A stretch of 64,000 nt of DNA from Cerasicoccus sp. TK19100 (GCF_027257155.1 NZ_JAPWDU010000006.1:124001-188000); one strand, 5' to 3'; shown: positions 50,494 to 60,274, counted from the first letter of the stretch. Made by a program: numbers and translations. The notes: generated by a model from the sequence alone, not told the origin.

Positions 50494-53400
50494 GAATCTC
50501 TTTTCGAATAATTGAAATTATGTTTTATCTCGGCCAGTCCGCAGTAAAGGACAGGCACGACAAAGATGGTCAGGATCGCCAGAAGCATTCCACCGAAGGA
50601 CGGAATTGCCATCGGTACCATGATATCCGAGCCGCGACCAACCGAGGTAAGAACAGGCAGGAGTGCGAGGATGGTGGTTGCACTGGTCATCATAGCCGGG
50701 CGCACGCGACGGTCGCCGGCCTGGACGGTAGCAGCGCGGATCTCACTCAGGGTCTTTGGATTTTTCTCCGTGAAAATCTGCTGGAGATAGGTGCAAACAA
50801 TGACGCCGTTGTCTGTGGCGATACCGAAAAGGGCAAGAAAGCCCACCCAGACGGCCACACTAAGGTTGATTGTGCCCATTTGGAACAGATCCCGCAGGTT
50901 GTGCCCGAACAGGCTCACGTCGAGGAACCAAGGCTGACCATAGAGCCAAATCAGGATGAAGCCGCCCGACCAAGCGAAGAGGATACCAGAGAAGACAAGC
51001 AAGGTCGTGGAAATACGTTTGAACTGGAAATAGAGGATTAGCCAGATCGCAAAAAGCGCGATGGGCAGAACCACCCTCAGTTTCTTCTCGGCCCGCACCT
51101 GATTCTCATAACTGCCGGTAAACTTGTAGCTGATTCCCGCCGGAATATTCAGCTCCCCACTTTCAATTTTTTCCTGGAGAAAGTCTTGAGCTTGCTCGAC
51201 CACTTCAACTTCAGCGTAGCCGTCACGCTTATCAAAAATAACGTAGCCGACGAGAAAGGTATCCTCACTTTTAATGACTTGGGGCCCACGAACGTAATTG
51301 ATCGAAGCCAATTCTCGCAGCGGGATCTGAGTGCCGTCCGGTGCGGCGACAAGAATGCTCTCTATCGATTCAATGGTGTCGCGTAATTCTCTCATATAAC
51401 GAACCCGCACCGGATAGCGTTCGCGCCCCTCAACGGTCTGCGTGATCGGTTTACCGCCAATTGCAACTTCAATAACGTCCTGAACCATCTTGATTTTCAC
51501 GCCGTAGCGGGCAATGGCATCACGGTCGATGTCGATCTCCAGATAGGGTTTACCGACAATACGATCGGCCAGAACAGCTTCGGCTTTGATCGATGGCACT
51601 TGCTTTAGCAGACCTTCAATATCCAGAGCGACTTCTTCCAAGGTTTCTAAATCGGGCCCGTATACTTTAAGTCCCATAGGAGCACGCATCCCGCTTTGCA
51701 GCATAACGATTCGGGCTGCAATAGGCTGGAGTTTCGGTGCTGAGGTTGTGCCCGGAATGCTTGCCGCTTTGACAATCTCCTCCCAAATGTCGTCCGGGCT
51801 TTTGATTTCGTCGCGCCACTGGCGGTAGGGCTTTCCGTCTTCGTCCGGTATGAGTTCACCGTTTGCGTAACGTTCAAAATCGTCAGTGGACTCATCATAA
51901 GCAAAGGTCAGAATGCGACCATTATCATCAGTGATATACTCGGATTTATAGCTGATGATGGTTTCGATCATGGAGATAGGCGCGGGATCCAGTGGGCTTT
52001 CGACCCGACCAAGTTTTCCGACTGCACTATCCACCTCAGGAATCGCATTGATTGCCATGTCCTGCTTGCTGAGCACATCCATTACCTCGCCGATGGAAGC
52101 GTGCGGCATCGTTGTCGGCATGAGCAGGTAGGAACCCTCATCAAGCGCGGGCATAAACTCTTTCCCCAAACCCGGAACGGCATGGGCCATTGCCACGTAG
52201 GGCTTGGACTTTTGAACGGATTCGGGAAGCCAGCCAAAGAGACTACTCCACCCCACCCAGACGGTGAAGCCAAAGACAACGATTAATGCACTAAGCCCGA
52301 TGAAGACGATTTTCATGCGCAGGAGCACTGCAAGCATACGCGCATAGAACTTGATGAAAATGTAGAAGAAACCAAGGAGTCCTCCAACGGTGATCAGGAC
52401 AAAAATGATGTTGTGTATATGTTCTTCAGGACCGAGTGGTTTCCAGTCGGCTGCGAGCCAGAGTGCAACCAGGACAGCGACAATGAAGTTGAAGGCAAAG
52501 AGCACCGTGCGCTGCACCTTTGCCGGGATTTTGGGACTGGCTAAATGAAAGACTGCGGCAACGACCATCAAGAGTCCTAGCCACCAGGGAAACCAGGAAA
52601 CGAATAATGCCGCGAGTAAGCCAATGATGCCGATTCCTCCCCAGAGGCCATATTTTGCCAGGTGAGACTGATAGCGTCCGGCAATAAACCAGTGGGCCAG
52701 CGGCGGAATAATGGTCAAGGCAACTATGATCGAGCCAATCAGCGCGAAGGTCTTGGTGTAAGCGAGAGGGCGGAACAGCTTGCCCTCGGCTGCCTCCATC
52801 GTGAAGACGGGAAGAAAGCTGATAACGGTCGTTAAGACTGCCGTGACCACGGCACTGGCGACTTCCGTGCAAGCACGATAGACAACCTCAAGTCGATTTT
52901 CTTGCGGTGGCGCATCATCGAGGTGCTTAAGTATGTTCTCGATCAAGACGACGCCCATGTCGACAATGGTGCCGATGGCGATGGCAATACCGGATAACGC
53001 AACGACGTTGGCATCGACTCCAAAGAGCTTCATGCCGATAAAAGAAAACAGAACTGCCAGCGGCAGGACGCCTGAAATCAGGGACGCGCTACGCAAGTGC
53101 AGTACCATGATGACTACGACAATGATGGTGACGAGAATCTGCTGACGGACCGCATCCTCCAAAGTACCCAGCGTCTCGTAAATCAGACCGGTGCGGTCAT
53201 AGAAAGGAACGATCTCCACCTGACTGATGGTTCCGTCTTCGAGCGTCTTCTTGGGCAAGCCTGGCGATATCTCCGCAATCTTTTCCTTAACGCGCTTGAT
53301 CACGGCCAGGGGATTCTCACCGTAGCGCGTCACGACGACACCACCGACAGCTTCCGCGCCCGCCTTATCGAGTGCGCCACGTCGCAGTGCTGGACCGTAT

Positions 53401-54272
53401 TCAATCTCGGCTACTTCGTCCAGTGTGATAGGGATATTATCGCGCTGCGTGATGACGGTCTTACGCAAATCGTCGAGACTTTCGATAAAACCTAACCCAC
53501 GAATGACATACTCAGCAGAGTTGATTTCAATCGTGCGAGCCCCGACGTCGAGATTGCTCCCTCGAACCGCGTCAAAGACCTCATGCAGGGCGATATCATA
53601 AGTACGCAGCGCATCAGGATCGACATCGACCTGGTATTCTTTGACATAGCCGCCGATGGAAGCGACTTCAGCGACACCATCCACTCCTTGCAGGGCATAG
53701 CGGACATACCAGTCCTGTGTGCTGCGAAGCTCGTCCAAGTCCCAGCCTCCGGTGGGCTCTCCATCCGGGCTCATGCCTTCGAGGGTATACCAGAATACCT
53801 GCCCTAGAGCGGTCGCATCAGGGCCAAGTTGCGGCGAGACGCCTTGAGGTAGTGTTCCCGAAGGCAGACTGTTAAGTTTTTCAAGGATGCGTGACCGCGT
53901 CCAATAAAACTCCGCGTCGTCTTTGAAGATAATATAAATCGACGAGAACCCAAACATCGAGTAACTGCGGATGGTTTTGACCTCAGGAAGGCCAAGCAAG
54001 GCAGTCGTCAAGGGATACGTAATCTGATCCTCAATATCCTGCGGAGAGCGCCCCATCCACTCGGTAAATACGATTTGCTGATTCTCGCCGATGTCCGGTA
54101 TGGCATCGACCGGTACAGGATCACGTGGTAGCATGTCGGACTCCCAGTCAAATGGAGCAACGGCTGTGCCCCAGAGAATCAACACGACTGCGAAAAGAAT
54201 GACGACCAATTTATTTTCCAGACAGAACCGGATCAGCAAATTGATCGGATTGCGGGATGGCTCAATGGGCAT
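50490..54272 (-). CDS. CusA-type copper/silver RND pump (system 3, extended)
   Basis: 1260 residues, about 200 more than CusA. TM4 motif AIAIGTIVDMGVVLIEN (Asp and Glu, no DFG) is the Cu/Ag form. Methionines in the substrate path are visible in IVMLQSGMRAPMGL. Other marks are IGENQQIVFTEWMGRSPQDIEDQITYPLTT and EFMPALDEGSYLLMPTTMPHA. The excess is an insert of about 120 residues (528-650) with three or four extra membrane helices after the first six, plus longer periplasmic loops. It exports periplasmic Cu(I)/Ag(I) with the CusB/CusC-like partners encoded upstream. Its start overlaps the adaptor gene by 11 bp. Confidence 0.95.
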   Translation of the reverse strand: MPIEPSRNPINLLIRFCLENKLVVILFAVVLILWGTAVAPFDWESDMLPRDPVPVDAIPDIGENQQIVFTEWMGRSPQDIEDQITYPLTTALLGLPEVKTIRSYSMFGFSSIYIIFKDDAEFYWTRSRILEKLNSLPSGTLPQGVSPQLGPDATALGQVFWYTLEGMSPDGEPTGGWDLDELRSTQDWYVRYALQGVDGVAEVASIGGYVKEYQVDVDPDALRTYDIALHEVFDAVRGSNLDVGARTIEINSAEYVIRGLGFIESLDDLRKTVITQRDNIPITLDEVAEIEYGPALRRGALDKAGAEAVGGVVVTRYGENPLAVIKRVKEKIAEISPGLPKKTLEDGTISQVEIVPFYDRTGLIYETLGTLEDAVRQQILVTIIVVVIMVLHLRSASLISGVLPLAVLFSFIGMKLFGVDANVVALSGIAIAIGTIVDMGVVLIENILKHLDDAPPQENRLEVVYRACTEVASAVVTAVLTTVISFLPVFTMEAAEGKLFRPLAYTKTFALIGSIIVALTIIPPLAHWFIAGRYQSHLAKYGLWGGIGIIGLLAALFVSWFPWWLGLLMVVAAVFHLASPKIPAKVQRTVLFAFNFIVAVLVALWLAADWKPLGPEEHIHNIIFVLITVGGLLGFFYIFIKFYARMLAVLLRMKIVFIGLSALIVVFGFTVWVGWSSLFGWLPESVQKSKPYVAMAHAVPGLGKEFMPALDEGSYLLMPTTMPHASIGEVMDVLSKQDMAINAIPEVDSAVGKLGRVESPLDPAPISMIETIISYKSEYITDDNGRILTFAYDESTDDFERYANGELIPDEDGKPYRQWRDEIKSPDDIWEEIVKAASIPGTTSAPKLQPIAARIVMLQSGMRAPMGLKVYGPDLETLEEVALDIEGLLKQVPSIKAEAVLADRIVGKPYLEIDIDRDAIARYGVKIKMVQDVIEVAIGGKPITQTVEGRERYPVRVRYMRELRDTIESIESILVAAPDGTQIPLRELASINYVRGPQVIKSEDTFLVGYVIFDKRDGYAEVEVVEQAQDFLQEKIESGELNIPAGISYKFTGSYENQVRAEKKLRVVLPIALFAIWLILYFQFKRISTTLLVFSGILFAWSGGFILIWLYGQPWFLDVSLFGHNLRDLFQMGTINLSVAVWVGFLALFGIATDNGVIVCTYLQQIFTEKNPKTLSEIRAATVQAGDRRVRPAMMTSATTILALLPVLTSVGRGSDIMVPMAIPSFGGMLLAILTIFVVPVLYCGLAEIKHNFNYSKRDS

Positions 54273-56193
54273 GGCTTGCCGACTCCTGACGGATTTTGAT
54301 CGTTTCTTTCACCTCGCCGCATTTCAGCATCATTTCGCCGAAATATGGATTCCGCAGGGGCTCTGACGATTGCAGCCAATCCGCACCAGCATTGTTATTC
54401 GCCATTGGGCAATGCATCACAATCAAGTCTAGTTCCAAGTTATCTGGGCTTTTCTTCGCCGCTTCGATAAATGCATTGGATAGTCTCTCAAAGTAAGGTA
54501 GGCGAAATGCATCCAGTGTTTCGGCTGCGAGCATATCGTGAAGCAACTCGGGCAAGCTGCCACTATGACCGGTAATCACCATCATCGCTTTAGCCTGCGC
54601 CTTGGCGGTGTCCAAATCGTCCGCCGCTAGCGCGGCCTGCATTTCCAAGTAAGGCCCGAGAAGCTTCGAGAGCATGTCAGCGGGAATTTCCACCATCGTC
54701 ATTCCCTGATGCTGAGAGTGGTCATTGCCAGTCCCTGCCTGCGCTTGGCCACCGTGATTGTGGCCGGGCATGGGGCCTCCGCCTTCTGGGTTCATCATGC
54801 TCGGCTTAGCCTGAATTTGCAGGGCGCTGTCGATCTTAAAGGCTCCCTTGGTCACGACTCGCTCGCCCTCGTCCAACCCGGCGACGACTATGTAGTTGTC
54901 ACCAGCTCGTGGGCCGAGCACGATCTCACGTCCTTCGTAGGTTGGGCGTTCCGCATTAGGCTTTTCCACGTAAACGACGGCGCGCTTTCCTGTTCTCATA
55001 ACGGCGGAACTAGGTATTATAACAGGGACGGATTTCTTAGCGTTATTAACGTAGCCCAACTCCTCGGCAGGCACAAGATCCATGCCACAGATATCGCATT
55101 GACCCGGGCCGTCTTTCACGATTTCCGGGTGCATTGGGCTAATCCATTTACCTGCAAACTCCGGCGCATAAACCTTTCCATCTTCAGCTAAACGTGATTC
55201 GACAACGGCACGAACGAACATGCCCGGTTTAAGACGGTCATCCTTGTTTGGGACATTGACACGGATGGGAACCGTTCGCGTTTTGCGGTTGACCTCGGGT
55301 TCAATGAAAGCGATCTGCCCGTGAAAGGTTTCGCCGGGAAAGGATTCTACGGAAAAGGCCACATCCTGACCATAGCGCAACCATGGCAGGTCGGACTCGT
55401 AAGCATCTAAGTAAGCCCAGAGCACTGAAAGATCAACGATCTTGAAGAGTGGTTCGCCCGTTTTTACGTAGTCGCCTTCTTTCACGTGTTTTGCCACCAC
55501 GACTCCTCCTACAGGCGCCTTCAGCACAAAATGATCCTTGGCTTCGCCACTTTCGATAATGGCGTCGATTTGTTCGGGAAGCAGATCCCAGAGACGCAGT
55601 TTATCGCGGGCGGCGCGAGTGATGGAACTATTCGGATCGGCTCGGTAGGCCGTCAATAGTTCGCGCTGCGCAGTGAGTAAATCCGGGCTGTAGACCTTAG
55701 CCAAATGCTCACCCGTTTTAACGGGTATGCCGGTGAAATTGACAAACAACTCGTCGATCCGCGCAGGGAAACGCGCAGTGAGGGACTTCTCCCGGGTTTC
55801 GTCATAATCGAGCTTGCCTACCAAACGGATTTCTGCCTCCGGATACTCTTGAAAGACTTCCGATGTCTGAATATTTGCCAAGGCGCGAGAGGCCTCACTC
55901 ATGCTTAGAACACGTGGGTCATCATCCGCACTTGCGTCGTTAACCAAGGGAATTAAATCCATGCCGCAAATCGGGCATTTTCCCGGTTCCGACTGTCGTA
56001 TTTGCGGATGCATTGAGCATGTCCAGATGGTCGGCTCTGTCGCCTTCTGAGTATTCTTTTCTACCGTTTCAGTCACACCGGCTGAATGGTCGTGCGCGGG
56101 TGCGTTACTGAAGGCGAAGCGTCCTACCCCAATGCCAACGACCAGGGCCGCAGCAATTGAGCTGCCAAGGATTAAAATATGTTTCTTATTCAT
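54262..56193 (-). CDS. CusB-like RND adaptor with two metal domains and DUF3347
   Basis: 643 residues. One N-terminal anchor helix (ILILGSSIAAALVVGIGVG) is followed by a heavy-metal-binding domain (WTCSMHPQIRQSEPGKCPIC, then GMDLIPL, about 57-85). The CusB core has lipoyl and beta-barrel parts and ELLTAYRADPNSSITRAARD. A second copy of the metal domain lies at about 348-378 (MHPEIVKDGPGQCDICGMD), then the barrel end. A C-terminal DUF3347 domain (about 500-637) carries VMHCPMANNNAGADWLQSS. Two CPICGM-type sites plus DUF3347 suggest copper capture and hand-over. The gene overlaps both neighbours by 8-11 bp. Confidence 0.94.
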   Translation of the reverse strand: MNKKHILILGSSIAAALVVGIGVGRFAFSNAPAHDHSAGVTETVEKNTQKATEPTIWTCSMHPQIRQSEPGKCPICGMDLIPLVNDASADDDPRVLSMSEASRALANIQTSEVFQEYPEAEIRLVGKLDYDETREKSLTARFPARIDELFVNFTGIPVKTGEHLAKVYSPDLLTAQRELLTAYRADPNSSITRAARDKLRLWDLLPEQIDAIIESGEAKDHFVLKAPVGGVVVAKHVKEGDYVKTGEPLFKIVDLSVLWAYLDAYESDLPWLRYGQDVAFSVESFPGETFHGQIAFIEPEVNRKTRTVPIRVNVPNKDDRLKPGMFVRAVVESRLAEDGKVYAPEFAGKWISPMHPEIVKDGPGQCDICGMDLVPAEELGYVNNAKKSVPVIIPSSAVMRTGKRAVVYVEKPNAERPTYEGREIVLGPRAGDNYIVVAGLDEGERVVTKGAFKIDSALQIQAKPSMMNPEGGGPMPGHNHGGQAQAGTGNDHSQHQGMTMVEIPADMLSKLLGPYLEMQAALAADDLDTAKAQAKAMMVITGHSGSLPELLHDMLAAETLDAFRLPYFERLSNAFIEAAKKSPDNLELDLIVMHCPMANNNAGADWLQSSEPLRNPYFGEMMLKCGEVKETIKIRQESASHAH

Positions 56194-57517
56194 TGTTCTG
56201 AGTTGCGTGAAAGGTTCCTAGGATAGGCAAATTGGCCAGGGTTTGAATGGTGATGCGCTGCTGCCAAGCATCGGATGCGGCGCGCCAAAAGAGCAGTTGC
56301 AGATCCAGCAGCGAACGCTCGCTATCGATCACTTCAAGTATCCCCGTCCTCCCCGATTCATAGCTTGCGCGGCTGTTTTCCACCGCCTGCTCTGCCAAGC
56401 CAAGCAACTCATCACCGTAGAGTTTAAGGCGCCGATTTGCGTCTTCCAGCGTTGCTAAGCTCGTGGACAGTTCCGCACGAAGCGCGTTCAGCCGATTGTT
56501 ATACTCGCTCTCAAAAGAACGCTGGTTGGCCAATGCTTCCGCTTTTGCGGCATCGTATTTCTCAAACCAAATAGGAATATTTACCGCGACCGTAAACCCC
56601 CAAGGGTCTTTCCCGGCGTCTGGAGTCGTTGGGTTCACGACGGGGTCGCCGGTCTGGATATAATTAAATCCCAATGTAATATCGGGAAAGCTTTCCAAGC
56701 GGGCAATTTCACGGCGGGCCTCCGCACTGGAAATTTTTCGCTCCAGCATTTGTAATTCTGGATTATTTTCCCGAATAGCAGCCACTAAAGATAAGCCATC
56801 CGGTGAAACGGTTTCTGGAGCTGCCCACTTAGGCCAAGGCAATAACGTTGATTCAGGCAAAGCAAGGAGTTCGCCAAGTTTGGCCGATTGAGCGATGCGT
56901 TTCTGTCGCAAGGATTGTAACCGGTCATCAATTTTTCCAATTTCGACCTTCAGACGCAGTAACGCATTAAGGTCGCCCCCAGTTCTTACTTTTTCTTCAA
57001 CGATGGGTTCCAGCTTGCGGAGTAGATCGCGATTTTCTTCTGTCAGGCGAATTGCCTCTTGGGTGTAGCCATATTCATAAAAGGCTACCGATACCATGCG
57101 AGCTAACATTAACTGCTGGCTTTGGTAAGCATACCAGAGCGCTTCAGCTTCAGCTGAAGCGGCATTTTCCCGACTGCTCAATTTACCGAACCACGGTATC
57201 TTCTGGCTAAGCATGAACACGTTTTCCTGTGGTCCGGTTCGTGTTTGCACCGACTCAACGAAGTGGGTTACTTGAAACATCGGATCTGGTAAGGCGGATG
57301 CCTGTGGGATACGCTGTATTGCAGCTTCGTAACGCTTTTCAAAAGCATCTAGTTGCGGATTTTCCGCTAGCGCCTGTGTCAGGTAGCTTTGCAGATCGGT
57401 CAACTCCGATGGTGACGCAATTTCATCAGTTGCAAAAGCAACCCTATATGCTAGCGATAATAAAAATAGCACGCACACGGGCATCACTTTGAGGGCTTTA
57501 AAGAAAATTGGTTTCAT
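56186..57517 (-). CDS. CusC-type outer-membrane efflux channel (system 3)
   Basis: 443 residues. Signal peptide (VCVLFLLSLAYRVAFA) then two OEP repeats: ALAENPQLDAFEKRYEAAIQ, LPDPMFQVTHF, FPDITLGFNYIQTG, VAVNIPIWFEKYDAAKAEA and YESGRTGILEVIDSERSLLD. Outer-membrane duct of the third RND exporter. It is the first gene of the operon OMF-adaptor-pump. ECF motif C ends about 10 nt before its ATG, so the mRNA would have an almost absent leader. Confidence 0.93.
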   Translation of the reverse strand: MKPIFFKALKVMPVCVLFLLSLAYRVAFATDEIASPSELTDLQSYLTQALAENPQLDAFEKRYEAAIQRIPQASALPDPMFQVTHFVESVQTRTGPQENVFMLSQKIPWFGKLSSRENAASAEAEALWYAYQSQQLMLARMVSVAFYEYGYTQEAIRLTEENRDLLRKLEPIVEEKVRTGGDLNALLRLKVEIGKIDDRLQSLRQKRIAQSAKLGELLALPESTLLPWPKWAAPETVSPDGLSLVAAIRENNPELQMLERKISSAEARREIARLESFPDITLGFNYIQTGDPVVNPTTPDAGKDPWGFTVAVNIPIWFEKYDAAKAEALANQRSFESEYNNRLNALRAELSTSLATLEDANRRLKLYGDELLGLAEQAVENSRASYESGRTGILEVIDSERSLLDLQLLFWRAASDAWQQRITIQTLANLPILGTFHATQNNE

Positions 57518-57527
57518 GAATGACTGC

Positions 57528-57557
57528 TTAAACGTAGTCGCCGGTTAAAACCCTCAA
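57528..57557 (-). promoter_or_regulatory. ECF-type promoter motif C (cusCBA-like operon)
   Basis: Reads TTGAGGGTTTT, 12 nt, CGTTTAA on the - strand, an exact consensus match. The ATG at 57,517 follows only about 10 nt after the -10-like box, so the transcript may be nearly leaderless. Confidence 0.8.
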
Positions 57558-57597
57558 AAAATCAGTAGGAATTTTCTGGGTATGGCAGAAAATATAA

Positions 57598-58023
57598 TCA
57601 CTGCTTAGAATTTCTTCCGATGACAGTGTAATAAAAGGTTGCTGACCATGTTAATAGCATGATCCCTGCTAGCGATTCGAAAGCTGTCATAATCTTCAAG
57701 TGCCCCTCTGGCACTTCACTCAATCCCAAAGTAGAATAGCTGACTGCTGAGTGGTAGAAATAATCCATGAAGGATGTAGCGCCGCCCACGTTCAAACTTC
57801 CCAAGTTCAAATACTGGGTGCCGGACCAAAATACGATAGTGAAGCAGAAAATAATTGTCACGTGGATGCCCATGACCAGTAGTAAAACGCCTACCGCATG
57901 GAGAAAATGCCGATTTGGTCCGCATTCATCCGGTAATAGTTTCAATAATGCTCCCAAAGCCCAGTAATGAAAGGCGATGGCAAAAACGATAAGGATAATG
58001 ACAAGGACAATTGCAGCAATCAT
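57598..58023 (-). CDS. Putative ion-channel protein (degenerate K+-channel pore)
   Basis: 141 residues, four hydrophobic stretches (about 3-28, 43-68, 95-104 with the pore, 112-135). The third has the look of a two-helix potassium channel pore (FYHSAVSYSTLGLSEVPEGHLK), but the selectivity filter is not the TVGYG form. No tetramer domain is visible. Such small Ion_trans_2 proteins are mostly uncharacterised. It overlaps the amino-acid permease gene by 4 bp and shares its promoter region (motif B). Its role in metal resistance is unclear. Confidence 0.6.
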   Translation of the reverse strand: MIAAIVLVIILIVFAIAFHYWALGALLKLLPDECGPNRHFLHAVGVLLLVMGIHVTIIFCFTIVFWSGTQYLNLGSLNVGGATSFMDYFYHSAVSYSTLGLSEVPEGHLKIMTAFESLAGIMLLTWSATFYYTVIGRNSKQ

Positions 58024-59363
58024 GATGAGCTTGTCTCCTTTGAGTAGTGTGGGTCATCCTCATCGTATTCGTGCAGTTTTAGGAACCACTTTTCAGCTAC
58101 GAAAACCAGGACGAGGCCAATAAGGGAAATCCAAACCACCAGCATATCCGACTGGGCTTTTACCGAAAGAAAAGCAATAAGAATAACCACATCCAGATTT
58201 ATTGCGGTAATGAGCACCCATGCCTTAGCCTGTACGTCTTCGCGCAAGTGCCTGAGCACACCCCAGTGAATACAGATATCCATCACGATGTAAAACACCG
58301 CACCGAGCGAAGCAATCCGGCTCAAGTCGAAAAAGATGGTTAGTAGAATGGCAATGGAAACGGTGTAAACAAGTGTGTGCCGCTGAAGATTTCCGGGTAG
58401 CTTGAAATGCCGATGAGGCACCAGTTGCATGGAAGTTAGCATGGCCAGCATACGAGATACGGCGAAGACACTGGCAATGACGCCTGATACCGTCGCAATG
58501 ATGGCGAATCCAACCGTGAACCACACTCCGAATTGGCCAAACGCCGGGCGCGAGGCTTCAGCCAAAGAGTAGTCTTTTGCCTTCACGATTTCTTCAATCG
58601 TTAGATTCGCCCCGACCGCCAGCGCGACGAAAACATAAAGCACGACGCAAATGGAGATGGACCAAATAATGGCGAGTCCGACGTTCTCGTTGGCATTCTT
58701 CAGTTCACCACCGCTATTGGTGATGGTGGTGAAGCCTTTGTAACCGAGGATAGCCAGCGCGACTGCCCCAAGAAAGCTCGTAATTCCAGTATCCTGTGGT
58801 TCAACGGAAACACTTTCAAAAGACCAACCGGTAGCCCACAAACCACCTATAGCCAGAACCGCCAACCCCGCGATTTTGACGAAAGCTGTGGCAAACGAGA
58901 AGGTCTGGATAAACTTATTACTGAGAATATTGACAAAAAAAGCAAAGCAGAGCAGACCAACGCCCAGTGCGGGAATAAGCCATTGAGCATCCTTGGCATC
59001 GAAAATCTGAAGGACGTATGTGCCAAATGTGCGGGCAACCAGACTCTCGTTGATCACCATGGAGAAATACATCAGTAAGGCACAGGCGCCGGTCATCAGA
59101 CCACGGCCGTACGCTTTTTTGAGAAACATTGCAATTCCTCCGGCAGAAGGGTATATTTGCGCCATCTTCACATAGCTGTAAGCACTGAAACCCGCCACAA
59201 CCGCAGCGACGAAAAAAGCTAACGGGAACCAAGTCCCCGCGAGCTCTGCAATTTGTCCGGTAAGCGCGAAGATTCCAGCGCCTATCATTACGCCAGTGCC
59301 CATCGATACGGCGCCCCATAAACTAAGGGAGTTTTTGTCATTGGCGTGCTGATGTTCTGCCAT
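58020..59363 (-). CDS. APC-superfamily amino-acid permease
   Basis: 447 residues, 12 membrane helices. The N-terminal SMGTGVMIGAGIFALTGQIAEL (TM1 unwound GxG region), FSAYSYVKMAQIYPSAGGI, VSGVIASVFAVSRM and the FFDLSRIASLGAVFYIV region are characteristic of APC-type permeases. The substrate cannot be read. It is the second gene of the unit glutaredoxin-MauE, permease, channel in the copper regulon; permeases in such clusters are unusual and may supply a metal-chelating or thiol amino acid (inference). Confidence 0.9.
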   Translation of the reverse strand: MAEHQHANDKNSLSLWGAVSMGTGVMIGAGIFALTGQIAELAGTWFPLAFFVAAVVAGFSAYSYVKMAQIYPSAGGIAMFLKKAYGRGLMTGACALLMYFSMVINESLVARTFGTYVLQIFDAKDAQWLIPALGVGLLCFAFFVNILSNKFIQTFSFATAFVKIAGLAVLAIGGLWATGWSFESVSVEPQDTGITSFLGAVALAILGYKGFTTITNSGGELKNANENVGLAIIWSISICVVLYVFVALAVGANLTIEEIVKAKDYSLAEASRPAFGQFGVWFTVGFAIIATVSGVIASVFAVSRMLAMLTSMQLVPHRHFKLPGNLQRHTLVYTVSIAILLTIFFDLSRIASLGAVFYIVMDICIHWGVLRHLREDVQAKAWVLITAINLDVVILIAFLSVKAQSDMLVVWISLIGLVLVFVAEKWFLKLHEYDEDDPHYSKETSSS

Positions 59364-59403
59364 TCTTCTGTCCTTGCTCGAATACCCTCTGACAACTCTC
59401 TAA

Positions 59404-60141
59404 CTAAACCGCCTGAATCATCATCCAAATGGCCATCGCCATCATCATAAGATTCTCGGTCAACGAGATGAAGCCCAGAGGCACATCGCTCCCGCCACCG
59501 ACGCAGGCGCACTTTAAGTTCCGCTTTTCAATGTATACTGCTTTAATGATCGAAATCGCCCCAACTGCAGTCGCGATAAAAACAATTGGTGCGACGATCC
59601 AGGTCAGCAAACCGGCTATCATCAAGATGCCGCCCAGCGTCTCAATATAAGCGTAAACCGAGGCATAAGGCACGTAGCGCTGAGCCAGTAAATCGTATTG
59701 CACGAAACCGTTGGTATACGACTGTAGGTCTTTCAGCTTTTGAATCCCCAGTGCGCACATGCTAAAGGCAATGAACAACTCAATTACTCTAACCAAATCA
59801 ATGCTGCCAAGAAAGGCCCATGTCGTGGTAAGGCCCATGCCCAGCGCGACCGCGAAAATCGCGATGATCGGTTGGTAGGTCTCTCCCTCCTTCGGGTCAG
59901 GACCAAGCCCCAAGCGCTCGCGTAGTAGATCATATCCCCCTATGTGCTCACCTTCGATGTAGATTTGCGGCGTTTCGTTTACGCCGTGTTCCTCCTTATA
60001 CCGCTTATTGGCCTCCATCGATTCGATGTGGTGGTCGTTAACCTTGTAGCCGTTGCGCTTGAGGAGGTCCCACGCCTTGATTCCCCAAGGGCAGAGATGA
60101 TTAGGCGTCACCATACGATAAATATCTGCCTTTTTATTCAT
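59404..60141 (-). CDS. Glutaredoxin-MauE/DoxX fusion membrane protein
   Basis: 245 residues. The N-terminal glutaredoxin domain (about 5-75) has a single active-site Cys (NHLCPWGIKAWDLL), the conserved TPQIYIEGEHIGGYDLL (cis-Pro and GSH-binding GG) and no second Cys. It is followed by four membrane helices of MauE/DoxX character (VIELFIAFSMCALGIQKL, GGILMIAGLLTWIV, then KCACVGGGSDVPLGFISL). The CACVG motif lies after TM3. The fusion suggests a membrane thiol system that handles GSH or disulfides, plausibly to protect or mature copper-stressed proteins. Motif B lies about 105 nt upstream. Confidence 0.85.
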   Translation of the reverse strand: MNKKADIYRMVTPNHLCPWGIKAWDLLKRNGYKVNDHHIESMEANKRYKEEHGVNETPQIYIEGEHIGGYDLLRERLGLGPDPKEGETYQPIIAIFAVALGMGLTTTWAFLGSIDLVRVIELFIAFSMCALGIQKLKDLQSYTNGFVQYDLLAQRYVPYASVYAYIETLGGILMIAGLLTWIVAPIVFIATAVGAISIIKAVYIEKRNLKCACVGGGSDVPLGFISLTENLMMMAMAIWMMIQAV

Positions 60142-60244
60142 AGATATAATTTACTTTTTAAATGAAAAAACGAATCGCTACTGACGACAAGAGTACCATC
60201 TTGATTTTGTGAGGCGGGAAATAGCTTACCCGGGTGAATAATGC

Positions 60245-60274
60245 TTTAACGAAGAAAACTGACTAAACCCTCAA
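60245..60274 (-). promoter_or_regulatory. ECF-type promoter motif B
   Basis: Reads TTGAGGGTTTA, 12 nt, CGTTAAA on the - strand, with one mismatch in each half. It lies just behind the sigma-factor gene and about 105 nt before the glutaredoxin-MauE gene, giving that three-gene unit its own control. Confidence 0.7.
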
